DNA from: Oleiagrimonas sp963747595
Lineage (GTDB): Bacteria; Pseudomonadota; Gammaproteobacteria; Xanthomonadales; Rhodanobacteraceae
Reading direction: 5' to 3'
Length of the DNA stretch: 64,000 nt
Assembly: GCA_963747595.1 (NCBI GenBank)
Contig: CAVVFO010000002.1
Coordinates: 1,736,001 to 1,800,000, forward strand
The translations under genes were made by a program, and so were the position numbers. Shown here piece after piece: positions 1 to 8,906 of the stretch; position 1 is the first letter of the stretch; every line of letters starts with the position of its first letter. The notes beneath the pieces are model-generated. The model worked only from the letters and a program-made list of their open reading frames with translations, was not told the DNA's origin and searched no databases.

Positions 1-705
1 CCACAGCTGGAAATTTTCCTCCACGTCGACCAGCGTCTCGCACAGGTGATATTCCGGCCAGTATTGCTCCGGTGCCATGTAGATGCGCTTGAATACCGGC
101 AACAGCTCCTCGCTTCGCTGCCAGCCCCTGCGCACATCCCGCTGGAGCAGCCGTGCCGGCACTGCATGGCCACGTCGCGCCAGCCAGCGCAGCACGGCAT
201 CATAAAGGCCCGGGGCGTTCAGCACGTCGCGCAGCGCGCCCTGCGCCTGCCGGTCGTGGGCAAACACATCCAGCATGTCGGCGTTCTTGTTGCCGAGCAG
301 GAACTCGATCATGCGGTACTGCAGCGACTGGAAACCCGACGATGGACCCAGCCGGTCGCGAAACTTCAGGTACTCGTGCGGCGTCATCGTTTCCAGCACG
401 GCCCATTGCTCGAACAGCTGCCGCTGGATCTGCTTGACCCGCGCCAGGATCTTCAGTGCCGCATCGGCGTGATCGGCGTTGATATGCGCGATGGCCGCGG
501 TGAGTTCGTGGATCAGCAGCTTCATCCACAACTCGGACACCTGATGCTGCACGATGAACAGCATCTCGTCGTGATACGCGGGCTGCGACAACGGCTTCTG
601 CGCGCTCAGCAACTGGTCCAGATGCAGGTATCCCGCATAGGTCAGGCGACCCTGGAGATCGCACTCGATACCGGGCTCGAGTTCGCGCCGGGACTCATCG
701 CTCAT
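1..705 (-). CDS. kynA: Tryptophan 2,3-dioxygenase, C-terminus cut by window edge
   Basis: Haem dioxygenase that opens the indole ring of L-tryptophan to N-formylkynurenine, the first step of the kynurenine pathway; cytosolic. The frame is open from an ATG at 705-703 to base 1 (235 codons). Residues about 20-65 carry the family block with GYLHLDQLLSAQ, HDEMLFIVQHQ and ELWMKLLIHEL, which holds the distal haem-pocket histidine. The family is usually about 280 residues, so roughly 45 are missing beyond the edge. It diverges from the dehydrogenase operon on its right. Identity is clear from the motifs; the C-terminal half cannot be assessed. Confidence 0.93.
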   Translation of the reverse strand, partial: MSDESRRELEPGIECDLQGRLTYAGYLHLDQLLSAQKPLSQPAYHDEMLFIVQHQVSELWMKLLIHELTAAIAHINADHADAALKILARVKQIQRQLFEQWAVLETMTPHEYLKFRDRLGPSSGFQSLQYRMIEFLLGNKNADMLDVFAHDRQAQGALRDVLNAPGLYDAVLRWLARRGHAVPARLLQRDVRRGWQRSEELLPVFKRIYMAPEQYWPEYHLCETLVDVEENFQLW

Positions 706-1065
706 GGGGCACACCTTCCGTGTCACTACGTTGTCATGGCTGGACGCGAGCATAGCAAAGCCGTGGCCCGGGACCCGCGCCGCGAGGACATTTGCTGCGC
801 TGTGCCTTGCGCCGCGACGGCCGCCTTGTTATCAAGGGCGGCCCGTTCCCGGGCCGCAAGTCCACCTGCGAGTGCGTCGGTTCCACTGGATGAACCCGCT
901 ACCCACGTCAGCCCGCGTTGCCGGTCGACGTGAGATAATGACTAAATTGCATAACCCGTGGGCCGCTCCTAGCGTCCGCTTCTGCGTGCAGCGCATACGC
1001 GCCGCAACACAGGATCGCGTCGACGCCAGCTGCGCCCAAAGCATCTACCTATCCGGGAGGATCTC
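706..1065. promoter_or_regulatory. Divergent intergenic region between kynA and the E1 alpha gene
   Basis: No coding frame in these 360 bases looks real. The gap must hold the promoters of both flanking genes. A GATAAT hexamer at 934-939 is a possible -10 for the rightward operon but has no convincing -35. A GC-rich stem with one bulge at 820-842 (GCCGCCTTG, loop TTAT) has no T-tract, so I do not call it a terminator. Confidence 0.35.
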
Positions 1066-2142
1066 GTGTCCATCGCCGCCAAGTTCGAAATCAATTACCT
1101 GCAATATCTGGATCCGGAAGGCAAGCTGGTCCGCAAGGACCTGCCGGATTTCGCCAAGGACCTCGACCACATGGTCGAGCTGTACAAGTTGATGGTGTCC
1201 ACACGCATCTTCGACACCAAGTCGGTGAATCTGCAGCGCACCGGCAAGCTGGGCACCTATGCCTCCTGCTTGGGCCACGAGGCCGCGCACGTGGGCATCG
1301 GCAGCGCCATGAAGGAAGAAGACGTGCTGGCGCCCAGCTACCGCGAGTACGGCGCGCAGCTGTATCGCGGGGTGCAGCCGCACGAGGTCTACACCTACTG
1401 GGGCGGCGACGAGCGCGGCAATGATTTCCAGAAGGCACCACGCCACGATTTCGCCTGGTCCGTGCCCATCGCCACGCAGTGCCTGCACGCGGCCGGTTCC
1501 GCGCTGGCGTTCAAGATCCGCGGCGAGAAGCGCGTGGCCGTATCCACCTGCGGCGACGGCGGCTCCTCCAAGGGCGATTTCTACGGCGCCATCAACATCG
1601 CCGGCGCGCAGAAGCTGCCGCTGGTGGCCGTGATCATCAACAACCAGTGGGCCATCTCGGTGCCGCGCAAGATCCAGACCGGTGCCGAAACCCTGGCACA
1701 GAAGGCCATCGCCGCCGGCCTGCCCACCATCCAGGTGGACGGCAACGACATCATCGCCGTCCGCAAGGCCATGGGCGACGCCATCGACCGTGCCCGCAAC
1801 GGCGAAGGCGCCGGGGTGGTCGAGCTGGTCACTTATCGCCTGGGCGACCACACCACCGCCGATGATGCGCGCCGCTACCGTGACGATGCCGAAGTCGAGG
1901 ATGCCCGCACCCGCGATCCCATCAAGCGCCTGCGCACCTGGCTGGAATCGAAGAACGCCTGGGACGACAAGAAGGAAGAAGCGTGGCAGGCCGAGTGCGA
2001 CGAATGGATGGACAACGAGGTCAATATGTACCTGGAGTCGAAGACCCAGCCGGTCGAAGCGATGTTCGACTATCTGTACGCCGAACTCCCCGACGACCTC
2101 GTCGCCCAGCGCGAGGAAGTCAAGACCCTCGCCAGCAAGTAG
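1066..2142 (+). CDS. pdhA: 2-oxoacid dehydrogenase E1 component, alpha subunit (pyruvate dehydrogenase type)
   Basis: Thiamine-diphosphate subunit of a heterotetrameric E1 that decarboxylates a 2-oxoacid, in the cytosol. The protein has 358 residues, as expected for the family. The thiamine-diphosphate/Mg motif begins at residue 163 with GDGGSSKGD and ends with INNQ about 28 residues later. Further landmarks are YASCLGHEA and YREYGAQLYRG. The start is GTG at 1066, with GGGAGG at 1055-1060 as ribosome binding site. E1 beta and E2 genes follow. No E3 gene is present, so lipoamide dehydrogenase must come from elsewhere. The substrate could be pyruvate or a branched-chain 2-oxoacid; sequence alone does not settle this, so the symbol is tentative. 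Confidence 0.88.
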   Translation: MSIAAKFEINYLQYLDPEGKLVRKDLPDFAKDLDHMVELYKLMVSTRIFDTKSVNLQRTGKLGTYASCLGHEAAHVGIGSAMKEEDVLAPSYREYGAQLYRGVQPHEVYTYWGGDERGNDFQKAPRHDFAWSVPIATQCLHAAGSALAFKIRGEKRVAVSTCGDGGSSKGDFYGAINIAGAQKLPLVAVIINNQWAISVPRKIQTGAETLAQKAIAAGLPTIQVDGNDIIAVRKAMGDAIDRARNGEGAGVVELVTYRLGDHTTADDARRYRDDAEVEDARTRDPIKRLRTWLESKNAWDDKKEEAWQAECDEWMDNEVNMYLESKTQPVEAMFDYLYAELPDDLVAQREEVKTLASK

Positions 2143-2320
2143 GGCGCTTGGGCGGCAGGAACGCAAGCGGCTGCGGCAAAGCGCTGTTGGCCAGCTTTTC
2201 CGCTCCTTCTCGTCAAATAGCAGCCCCTATTCTCCTCGAATGATCGAAAAATCCGACTCAAAATCGCTTTGCCTCACTTGCTTGGTTTCTACCTTCCAAG
2301 CTCCCAGGAGCTGAACACCA

Positions 2321-3301
2321 ATGGCACAAATCACTCTTATCGAAGCCGTCACCCAGGCGCTCAACTACGAGATGAAGCATGACGACAGTGTCGTCGTGCT
2401 GGGCGAGGACGTGGGCGTCAACGGCGGCGTCTTCCGCGCCACGCAGGGCCTGCAGAAGAGCTTCGGCGACATGCGCGTGATCGACACGCCGCTGGACGAG
2501 ACCACCATCGCCGGCGTCACCGTGGGCATGGCCGCGCAGGGCATGAAACCCGTGGCCGAGGCGCAGTTCGAAGGCTTCATCTACGCCATGATGGAGCAGA
2601 TCGCCTGTCATGCCGCGCGCATGCGTCACCGCACCCGTGGCCGCCTCTCGGTACCGGCCGTGTTCCGCGCCCCCTGGGGCGGCGGCATCCGTGCGCCGGA
2701 GCATCATTCGGAAGCCAACGAGCATCTGTTCACCAACATTCCCGGATTGCGCGTGGTGTTTCCGTCCTCGCCGGGCCGGGCCTATGGCCTGCTGCTGGCA
2801 GCGATCCGCGATCCGGATCCAGTGATGTTCTTCGAGCCCAAGCGCATCTATCGCCAGTACAAGGAAGACGTGCCCGACGATGGCGAGGCGCTGCCGCTGG
2901 ATGTGTGCTTCGTGCTGCGCGATGGCACCGACGTGACCCTGGTGACCTGGGGCGCGCAGGTGAAGGAAACCCTGGAAGCGGCCGACGAGCTGGAGGAACA
3001 GGGCATCAGCGCCGAGGTCATCGACGTGGCCACGCTCACCCCGCTGGACTTCGACACCATCGCCGAATCGGTGGCCAAGACCGGCCGCTGCGTGATCGTG
3101 CACGAAGCCCCGCGCACCGCCGGCTTCGGTGGCGAGATCGCCGCGCGCCTGGCCGAGGAGTGCCTGTACGACCTGCTGGCCCCGGTGCAGCGCGTCACCG
3201 GCTACGACACGCACATCCCGCTGTTCCGGCTGGAAATGAAGTACATCCCCAGCGTGGAGCGTATCGTCGCTGCGGTGCAGCGCACGCTGGACGTCAGCTA
3301 A
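2321..3301 (+). CDS. pdhB: 2-oxoacid dehydrogenase E1 component, beta subunit
   Basis: Partner of the preceding E1 alpha subunit; together they load the acyl group onto the lipoyl arm of E2. The 326 residues match the usual length. LGEDVG lies near residue 27, and the conserved Glu that activates thiamine diphosphate is in PLDETTIAGVTVG near residue 60. The C-terminal transketolase domain contains VIVHEAPRTAGFGGEI. The ATG at 2321 follows CAGGAG about 8 bases upstream. The 178-base gap after E1 alpha is AT-richer than the genes and shows no terminator, so one transcript is likely. Confidence 0.9.
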   Translation: MAQITLIEAVTQALNYEMKHDDSVVVLGEDVGVNGGVFRATQGLQKSFGDMRVIDTPLDETTIAGVTVGMAAQGMKPVAEAQFEGFIYAMMEQIACHAARMRHRTRGRLSVPAVFRAPWGGGIRAPEHHSEANEHLFTNIPGLRVVFPSSPGRAYGLLLAAIRDPDPVMFFEPKRIYRQYKEDVPDDGEALPLDVCFVLRDGTDVTLVTWGAQVKETLEAADELEEQGISAEVIDVATLTPLDFDTIAESVAKTGRCVIVHEAPRTAGFGGEIAARLAEECLYDLLAPVQRVTGYDTHIPLFRLEMKYIPSVERIVAAVQRTLDVS

Positions 3302-3395
3302 CGCCGGAGAGGGCGGATATTGCCCGCCGCTCTGTGGCAACCTTGAAAAGAGACCGGCGGGTCACGCCTGCCCTACACAATACGGATTCGATCCC

Positions 3396-4784
3396 ATGGC
3401 CGATATCAAGACATTCAACCTGCCCGACCTCGGCGAAGGTCTGCCCGATGCCACCATCGTCGAATGGCAAGTCAAGGAAGGCGACGACGTGAAACTGGAC
3501 GCGCCGCTGGCGTCGATGGAAACCGCCAAGGCCGTGGTCGACGTGCCCTCGCCGTACACCGGCAAGGTGGTCAAGCTGCACGGCAAGACCGGCGACGTCA
3601 TCGAGACCGGCTCGCCGCTGTGCGACTTCGAACCGGACCCGAATGCCAAGCAGCGCGCCGAAGGCGAGTCGACAGGCCATGAGCACGGCCCGAAGAAAAA
3701 GAAGACACCCGCCAGCGACAAGAAGACCACGACGGCCTCCGACGAAGGTGGCGAGCTCGAGACCGAGACGCAGCCCGCGCCGGAGCAAAGTGATGACCAG
3801 GGCGGTCGCGACGATGCCGGCACGGTGGTGGGCGCCATGCAGGCCGGCGACCGTGTGCATACGGAACAGGCCAGCGGCGCCGGCGGCGTCAAGGCCGTGC
3901 CCGCGGTCCGTGCCACGGCGCGCAAGCTGAAGGTGGACCTGTCGCAGGTCAAGCCCAGCGGTGCGGATGGCGTCATCACCATGGCCGACGTCAAGGCGGC
4001 TGCAGAATCCGGCAGCGCCCGCAAGGCCCCCGGCCGCGCCGCTGCAGCCCGCAGCGCGCCTGCGCCCACGGCTTCGGCACCGCAGCGCACCAGCACCACG
4101 CAGTCCGGCAAACCCATGCGCACCCGACCGCCGGGGCATGAAGACCTCGGCCAGCCCGAACAGCTCAAGGGGGTGCGTCGCAACATGGCGCGAGTCATGG
4201 CCGACGCCAACAGCAACGTGGCAGCCACCTCGATCGTCGACGATGCCGATATCGACAACTGGGTCGGCAAGCAGGACATCACCGTGCGCCTGATCCGCGC
4301 GCTGGTGGAAGCGTGCAAGACAGTCCCGGCACTGAACGCCTGGTTCGACGGCGCGAATCTCTCGCGCACCATGCACCCGCATGTGGACGTCGGCATCGCC
4401 GTGGATACCGAGGACGGCCTGTTCGTGCCCGCGCTGCGCAACGCCGACATGATGGATGCCGCGGCCATCCGCGCCGGCGTCAACCGCCTGCGCCATGAGG
4501 TGATGGACCGGTCCATCCCGTCCTCGGAGCTCTCCGGCTATACCATCAGCCTGTCCAACTTCGGCATGTTCGCTGGCCGCTATGCCACCCCCGTGGTCGT
4601 GCCGCCCACCGTTGCCATCGTCGGCGCCGGCAAATTGCGCCACGACGTGGTGCCGGTCATGGGCGGCATCGAGACCCACCGCGTGATGCCGCTGTCGCTG
4701 ACCTTCGACCATCGCGCCGCCACCGGCGGCGAGGCCGCGCGCTTCCTGAAGGCCATGCTGGATGACCTGGCGATGCCTGAATAA
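3396..4784 (+). CDS. Dihydrolipoamide acyltransferase E2
   Basis: Core E2 subunit that transfers the acyl group from lipoyl-lysine to CoA. It has 462 residues. A single lipoyl domain occupies residues 1-80, with the lipoylated Lys45 in METAKAV. An Ala/Pro/Lys-rich linker follows. The E3/E1-binding domain is around residues 165-205 (AVRATARKLKVDLSQV). The acyltransferase domain spans about residues 240-460. The C-terminal catalytic block reads FDHRAATGG, with His439. The Asp of the textbook DHRxxDG motif is Thr443 here. The gene is the third of the operon; a tandem repeat and a palindrome separate it from the convergent DUF5916 gene. Confidence 0.88.
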   Translation: MADIKTFNLPDLGEGLPDATIVEWQVKEGDDVKLDAPLASMETAKAVVDVPSPYTGKVVKLHGKTGDVIETGSPLCDFEPDPNAKQRAEGESTGHEHGPKKKKTPASDKKTTTASDEGGELETETQPAPEQSDDQGGRDDAGTVVGAMQAGDRVHTEQASGAGGVKAVPAVRATARKLKVDLSQVKPSGADGVITMADVKAAAESGSARKAPGRAAAARSAPAPTASAPQRTSTTQSGKPMRTRPPGHEDLGQPEQLKGVRRNMARVMADANSNVAATSIVDDADIDNWVGKQDITVRLIRALVEACKTVPALNAWFDGANLSRTMHPHVDVGIAVDTEDGLFVPALRNADMMDAAAIRAGVNRLRHEVMDRSIPSSELSGYTISLSNFGMFAGRYATPVVVPPTVAIVGAGKLRHDVVPVMGGIETHRVMPLSLTFDHRAATGGEAARFLKAMLDDLAMPE

Positions 4785-4787
4785 AGC

Positions 4788-4850
4788 CGGGACTCGGGAC
4801 TCGGGACTCGGGACTCGGGACTCGGGACTCGGGGCTCGGGGCTCGGGGCT
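4788..4850. repeat. Heptanucleotide tandem repeat, nine units
   Basis: Six perfect copies of CGGGACT (4788-4829) are followed by three copies of CGGGGCT (4830-4850), starting 3 bases after the E2 stop codon. The clean switch from one unit to the other suggests slippage after a single point change. The tract is intergenic and open in several frames, which creates spurious Ser/Pro-rich reading frames on the minus strand. Confidence 0.97.
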
Positions 4851-4865
4851 CGCAAAGCGTAAAGC

Positions 4866-4976
4866 CGTAGGGTGGCTCAAGGAGCGTCGCGACGGAGCCG
4901 CCTGCTTGCGGGAAAATAGGGGTGTTGCCGGCAAGCAGGCGGATCCGTCACTGACGTTCCTTGATTCGCCCTGCGC
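4866..4976. repeat. Intergenic palindromic element, copy A
   Basis: Two imperfectly complementary arms of about 46 bp (4866-4911 and 4928-4976) flank a 16-base A/G-rich loop. Core arm sequences are GACGGAGCCGCCTGCTTGC on the left and GCAAGCAGGCGGATCCGTC on the right. It lies between convergent gene ends and may form a long hairpin that ends transcription from both sides. Related copies occur at 46.7, 54.5 and 58.2 kb. Confidence 0.85.
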
Positions 4977-5062
4977 GCATTTCGCCCTGCGCGCATGGTG
5001 AGTCATCGTCTCTGATCGCGATCGCGCTCCCGTAGCTCGTCCGCGGCGCTGAGCGGCGGCGT

Positions 5063-7300
5063 CTACAACTCGAAGCGATAATCGAGCTTGACCAGCAGCT
5101 CGTCATCGTCGCGCAGAGCGAAACTGTTGCGCAGCAGCGTGGTGGTGTCGCGCTGGTACGCATTCTGCGCATAGCCGCCACGACCGTAGACCACGTACAG
5201 ATACGACAGCGGCGCCAGTTCGTAGCGGTAACGGATCTGCAGCCCCAGATTGCGCACGTTGAAACTCTTCACCGGATCGTCGGTTTCCATGGCGCGACCG
5301 TTTGCGCCGACGCGGTACGCCTGCAACACGCGTGCATCCAGACCCAGTGCCTGCAGTTTCAGGCGCAGTTGCTGCCGGCCATCGATGTTCCAGTCGAACC
5401 CGGCTTTCAGCTCCACTGTGCGCTGATTGAAGCTTCCGATCAGGTTGTCGTGCTGCCAGACCAGCCAGCCCGGCGTGTACTGGGCCTCGACGCCGGTATA
5501 GATGCTCAAGGCGTTGCTGACAAAGTAGGTGGGCACGACGTCCAGGTCGTAGCCGATCCTGCGGTTGCCGGCCAGGCCGCCTGTGGATGCCTGTGCATCC
5601 AGCTTCCAGGACCAGTTGCCATGGCGCGGGGTGACATGTTCGTAATACAGATCCGATGATGGCGGCAGGAACAAGGCACCATGCCCACGGGTCAGCAGAT
5701 CGTCCCAGCCGGCGCTGTTGATGTCGATCTGCGCGTCCTCGCTGTCGCCATTGCGCAGTTCGCTACTGCGGTTGATGCGCAACTGCCGGCGCAATCTCAG
5801 GCCATGATCGTCGTTGTCCAGAGCATCCACGCGGAAGTGCCAGTCGTGCGAGCTGTAGATGGAACCGGCGGGAAGATCGGTGATGCGTTTGCGCACCTCC
5901 CAGTGTGCGTAATCGAAATTGTTGCGCTCCAGATAGCCAAAATCATTGATCTGCAACCGGTCGTCGAAATGCATGACCAGCCATTGCTGACGCCAGCCGT
6001 TGCCCATGCGCTCGTCGGCAATGGCGGTCGCGCCGGCGCCGCGCGTGATCTGCCCATGCTGTGCGATATCGCTGCCGACCACATTGCCCTGCAACGTGAA
6101 CCGTTGCGTGGGGTGCCAATGGTCGTCCAGTCCGAGGACGGTGGCCTGGCGATCCAGGAATGGATGCTGCACACGGGTCAGCAACGCACCCACTGTCTGC
6201 GTGCCGAATTCGTGCGTGACGCGGGCGGCACCGAACGTGCGCCCCGCAGGCCCATCCTCGTCCGCCGCCAGCACGCCGTAATTGGTGGCGCCGATGCTGC
6301 CGTTGAGCTTGACTGCGGCGCGGATGTCGCTGGTGCCGTGGCCGTCGTCGGCGGGCCCACCCACACGCCGCGTGTAGACCAGTTGGCTGTTGTCGTCCAG
6401 AAGACTGAAATCGAAGATCCCCTGGTTCTCGGTGAAGAAGGGCCGCTTGTCGCTGAAGTAGGTTTCCGTGGCGCCGAAATTCACCACCAGGTCATCGCTC
6501 TCGACCTGACCGAAATCGGGGTTGATCGTCGCCGTCAGCTGGAACTGCCCGCTGGGCTTCCACAACAGGTCGGCACCTTCCTTGAACTGACTGCGTCCGT
6601 GCACATTGTCGTGAAGCCCGGACACATACGGCGTCACCGCCAGCAGGGTCTGGCTGTATCTCGGCACCTGGATGGACCTGAAATCGGACACAAAACGCGT
6701 GCGCCTGAAACTGGCCACGGGCCATGCATCGCGTTCGCCGGTGGAACCCACCACGCGATCCAGGTAGATGTGCAGCGTGCGGGTATCACCGTGGGCCTTC
6801 TGCATGGGCGCGGTGTACCAGGGGATCAGCATCTCCACCGTCCAGCCCCGCGCGTCCTGGCTGGCGGCGTGTTGCCAGCTGCCATCCCAGTCCTTGTTGA
6901 AATTGGTCTCGTTGGTGATGGTGCCGTCGTAGACGCCGCCCGTGGAGCTGACGGTGAAGTCGTACCCATTGCGCCCGTCACCGTTGAAATCGATCATCAG
7001 ATTGTCTCGATCGACCTGATCGTCGAAATCGCGCTGTACCCTTTGCTCGGTACGTGCGACGCCGGGCGGCTGCGTGTTGCGAAATGCCACGGCCAGTCCC
7101 TCCGGCGTGGACAGGATCCATGCCTGGGTCTGCATCGTGGCAGTCTTTCCGGTCAGCGGCTGCGTCTGGCGGAAGTCGACGATATGTCGTGCACCCTGCC
7201 ATTCGCCGGGACTGATATGACCGTCGATCTGCACATGTGCCCACGCGGGCACGACGAACATGATCGCCATAGCGGCGAACAGGCGACACATACAACGCAT
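5063..7300 (-). CDS. DUF5916 family protein with CBM9-like N-terminal domain
   Basis: Predicted exported, probably outer-membrane protein of 745 residues. A signal peptide (MRCMCRLFAAMAIMF to AWA) precedes a CBM9-like beta-sandwich at about residues 22-220, opening with HVQIDGHISPGEWQGA. The rest is the DUF5916 region with the conserved stretches NPDFGQVESD and FSDKRPFF. The C-terminus ends in RFEL and is rich in alternating hydrophobic segments, as in beta-barrels. I chose the ATG at 7300 over one 72 bases upstream because GAGGA lies 9 bases before it and the signal peptide follows at once. No enzymatic role is known to me; sugar binding by the N-terminal domain is inferred from fold resemblance only. 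Confidence 0.8.
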   Translation of the reverse strand: MRCMCRLFAAMAIMFVVPAWAHVQIDGHISPGEWQGARHIVDFRQTQPLTGKTATMQTQAWILSTPEGLAVAFRNTQPPGVARTEQRVQRDFDDQVDRDNLMIDFNGDGRNGYDFTVSSTGGVYDGTITNETNFNKDWDGSWQHAASQDARGWTVEMLIPWYTAPMQKAHGDTRTLHIYLDRVVGSTGERDAWPVASFRRTRFVSDFRSIQVPRYSQTLLAVTPYVSGLHDNVHGRSQFKEGADLLWKPSGQFQLTATINPDFGQVESDDLVVNFGATETYFSDKRPFFTENQGIFDFSLLDDNSQLVYTRRVGGPADDGHGTSDIRAAVKLNGSIGATNYGVLAADEDGPAGRTFGAARVTHEFGTQTVGALLTRVQHPFLDRQATVLGLDDHWHPTQRFTLQGNVVGSDIAQHGQITRGAGATAIADERMGNGWRQQWLVMHFDDRLQINDFGYLERNNFDYAHWEVRKRITDLPAGSIYSSHDWHFRVDALDNDDHGLRLRRQLRINRSSELRNGDSEDAQIDINSAGWDDLLTRGHGALFLPPSSDLYYEHVTPRHGNWSWKLDAQASTGGLAGNRRIGYDLDVVPTYFVSNALSIYTGVEAQYTPGWLVWQHDNLIGSFNQRTVELKAGFDWNIDGRQQLRLKLQALGLDARVLQAYRVGANGRAMETDDPVKSFNVRNLGLQIRYRYELAPLSYLYVVYGRGGYAQNAYQRDTTTLLRNSFALRDDDELLVKLDYRFEL

Positions 7301-7474
7301 GCAGGGAATTCCTCGGACAGGCAGTAGACAAAGCGATGCGCCTCTCTCGCAGAAGGCATCACCTGCGTGCATGGATAGATGCGCATGATGGCACCGGCGT
7401 TTAAATGTCAGCCACAGCCATACGTCATGCGTAGCGTTCGCATGAACAGCACCGTGGAAGGATCATCGGGCGAA

Positions 7475-7500
7475 GGCGCCCCCGGGCGCCCCCGGGCGCC
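7475..7500. repeat. Short GC-rich tandem repeat
   Basis: Ten-base unit GGCGCCCCCG present 2.6 times, just downstream of the trpS stop (minus strand). It is self-complementary (GGCGCC ends), so it may form a hairpin, but there is no T-tract. Confidence 0.7.
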
Positions 7501-7534
7501 ACCTTGCGGCACGTGTGCCGCGCGGGGGCCAAGA

Positions 7535-8896
7535 TCAGCCGGCCGAATGCGCTGCCAGCGCTGCCAGCTCCCCACGAAGCCGGCGCATGCCGGCATCCCG
7601 CGCCGCGATATCGACGAAGGCGGGACTTTCGGCCACGGCCTCGTTGTTGAGCACGATCACGAAGGCGTTCCCCGACGGTTCGATGGTCAGTGTCCCGCCC
7701 ATGGCCAGGATCTCCTGCGTGCAGGCACCGGCGGCCTGCGGTTTCTCGAAGGCACGAGACAACGCAAGCTCCTCACCTTCGGCGGACAGAAGACGAAAAC
7801 GGAACCGGCCATCGGCGTCCCGGAAGCTGACGAACCGTGCCGTCTTCCTGCTGCCTTTGCGCGATGAGGTGCCGGCGGCGGGTCGCGCATCGCCTTGGCC
7901 CAGTCCCACTGCCTCGCGCAGTCGTTCCAGCAACGGCGCAGCCAGCTTGCGTGCCTTGTGCGCACCCTCGCGCAGCGCCTCTTCCACGCGCTCGGAATGC
8001 GCCATCAGATCATCGTAGCGCGCGCGCATCGGCGCGATGTCGCGCTCCAGGCGATCAACCAGCTGCTTCTTGGCCTCGCCCCACCCCAGGCCGTCCCGCA
8101 GCGATTGCGCAAAGACGTCGCTTTCATCACGGCCGGCAAACGCTCGGAAAATGGTATCGAGCGCGTTGCTGTCGGGATCTTTCGGCTCGCCCGGCTCGCG
8201 CGAGTCGGTGACGATGCGCATCACCGCGGCACGCAGCGCCTTGGGTCCGCCTGCGAACAGCGGGATGGTGTTGTCGTAGCTCTTGGACATCTTGCGCCCG
8301 TCCAGGCCAGGCAGCGTGGCCACATCCTCCTCGATCACGGCCTCGGGCAGCGTGAAGAACTCGCCCTTGTACAGATGATTGAAGCGTTGCGCGATGTCGC
8401 GTGCCATCTCGATGTGCTGCACCTGATCGCGGCCCACCGGGACCTGATGCGCGTTGAAGGCCAGGATGTCGGCGGCCATCAGCACGGGGTACATGTACAG
8501 TCCCGCGCGAATGCCCGCGTCGGCATCCTCGCCCGCTTCCGTATTCCTGTCCACGGCGGCCTTGTAGGCGTGCGCGCGGTTGAGCAGGCCCTTGGCGGTC
8601 ACGCAGGTCAGCAGCCAGGTCAGTTCGGGAATTTCCGGGATATCGGACTGGCGATAGAACGTGACGCGCTGCGGATCCAGGCCGGCAGCCAGCCAGCTGG
8701 CGGCGATTTCCAGCCGCGAGCGCTGCACCCTGGCCGGATCCTCGCACTTGATCAGCGCGTGGTAATCGGCCATGAAATAGAACGCATCCACGTTGTCGCG
8801 GCGGCTGGCCGCGACAGCAGGACGGATTGCACCGACGTAATTGCCCAGATGCGGCGTGCCGGTGGTGGTGATGCCTGTGAGAATACGCGTGCTCAT
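7535..8896 (-). CDS. trpS: Tryptophanyl-tRNA synthetase with C-terminal YegP-like domain
   Basis: Class I aminoacyl-tRNA synthetase that charges tRNA-Trp. It has 453 residues against about 330-340 for E. coli TrpRS. The HIGH-type motif is PHLGNY near residue 15, and KMSKS lies at about residues 202-206. The catalytic and anticodon parts end near residue 335. After a basic linker, residues about 345-453 hold two YegP/DUF1508-like repeats: FRDADGRFRFRLLSAEGE first, and a second unit around NAFVIVLNNEAVAES. The ATG at 8896 is 10 bases downstream of the arginase stop, so the two genes are probably cotranscribed. The role of the added domain is unknown. Confidence 0.93.
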   Translation of the reverse strand: MSTRILTGITTTGTPHLGNYVGAIRPAVAASRRDNVDAFYFMADYHALIKCEDPARVQRSRLEIAASWLAAGLDPQRVTFYRQSDIPEIPELTWLLTCVTAKGLLNRAHAYKAAVDRNTEAGEDADAGIRAGLYMYPVLMAADILAFNAHQVPVGRDQVQHIEMARDIAQRFNHLYKGEFFTLPEAVIEEDVATLPGLDGRKMSKSYDNTIPLFAGGPKALRAAVMRIVTDSREPGEPKDPDSNALDTIFRAFAGRDESDVFAQSLRDGLGWGEAKKQLVDRLERDIAPMRARYDDLMAHSERVEEALREGAHKARKLAAPLLERLREAVGLGQGDARPAAGTSSRKGSRKTARFVSFRDADGRFRFRLLSAEGEELALSRAFEKPQAAGACTQEILAMGGTLTIEPSGNAFVIVLNNEAVAESPAFVDIAARDAGMRRLRGELAALAAHSAG

Positions 8897-8906
8897 GGCA
8901 GCCGTG

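Noticed and set aside
46..933. Long plus-strand open frame over the first kilobase
   Set aside because: It is antisense to kynA; the minus strand gives clear tryptophan 2,3-dioxygenase motifs, and the plus product is Arg/His/Gln-rich with no resemblance to anything.
4788..4850. CRISPR-like array
   Set aside because: Units are 7 bases with no spacers; no cas gene is nearby.
3294..5006. 570-codon minus-strand frame with Ser/Pro repeats
   Set aside because: Antisense to the E2 gene; its repeats are just translation of the CGGGACT array.
5681..7327. 548-codon plus-strand frame
   Set aside because: Antisense to the DUF5916 gene, a normal by-product of high GC content.
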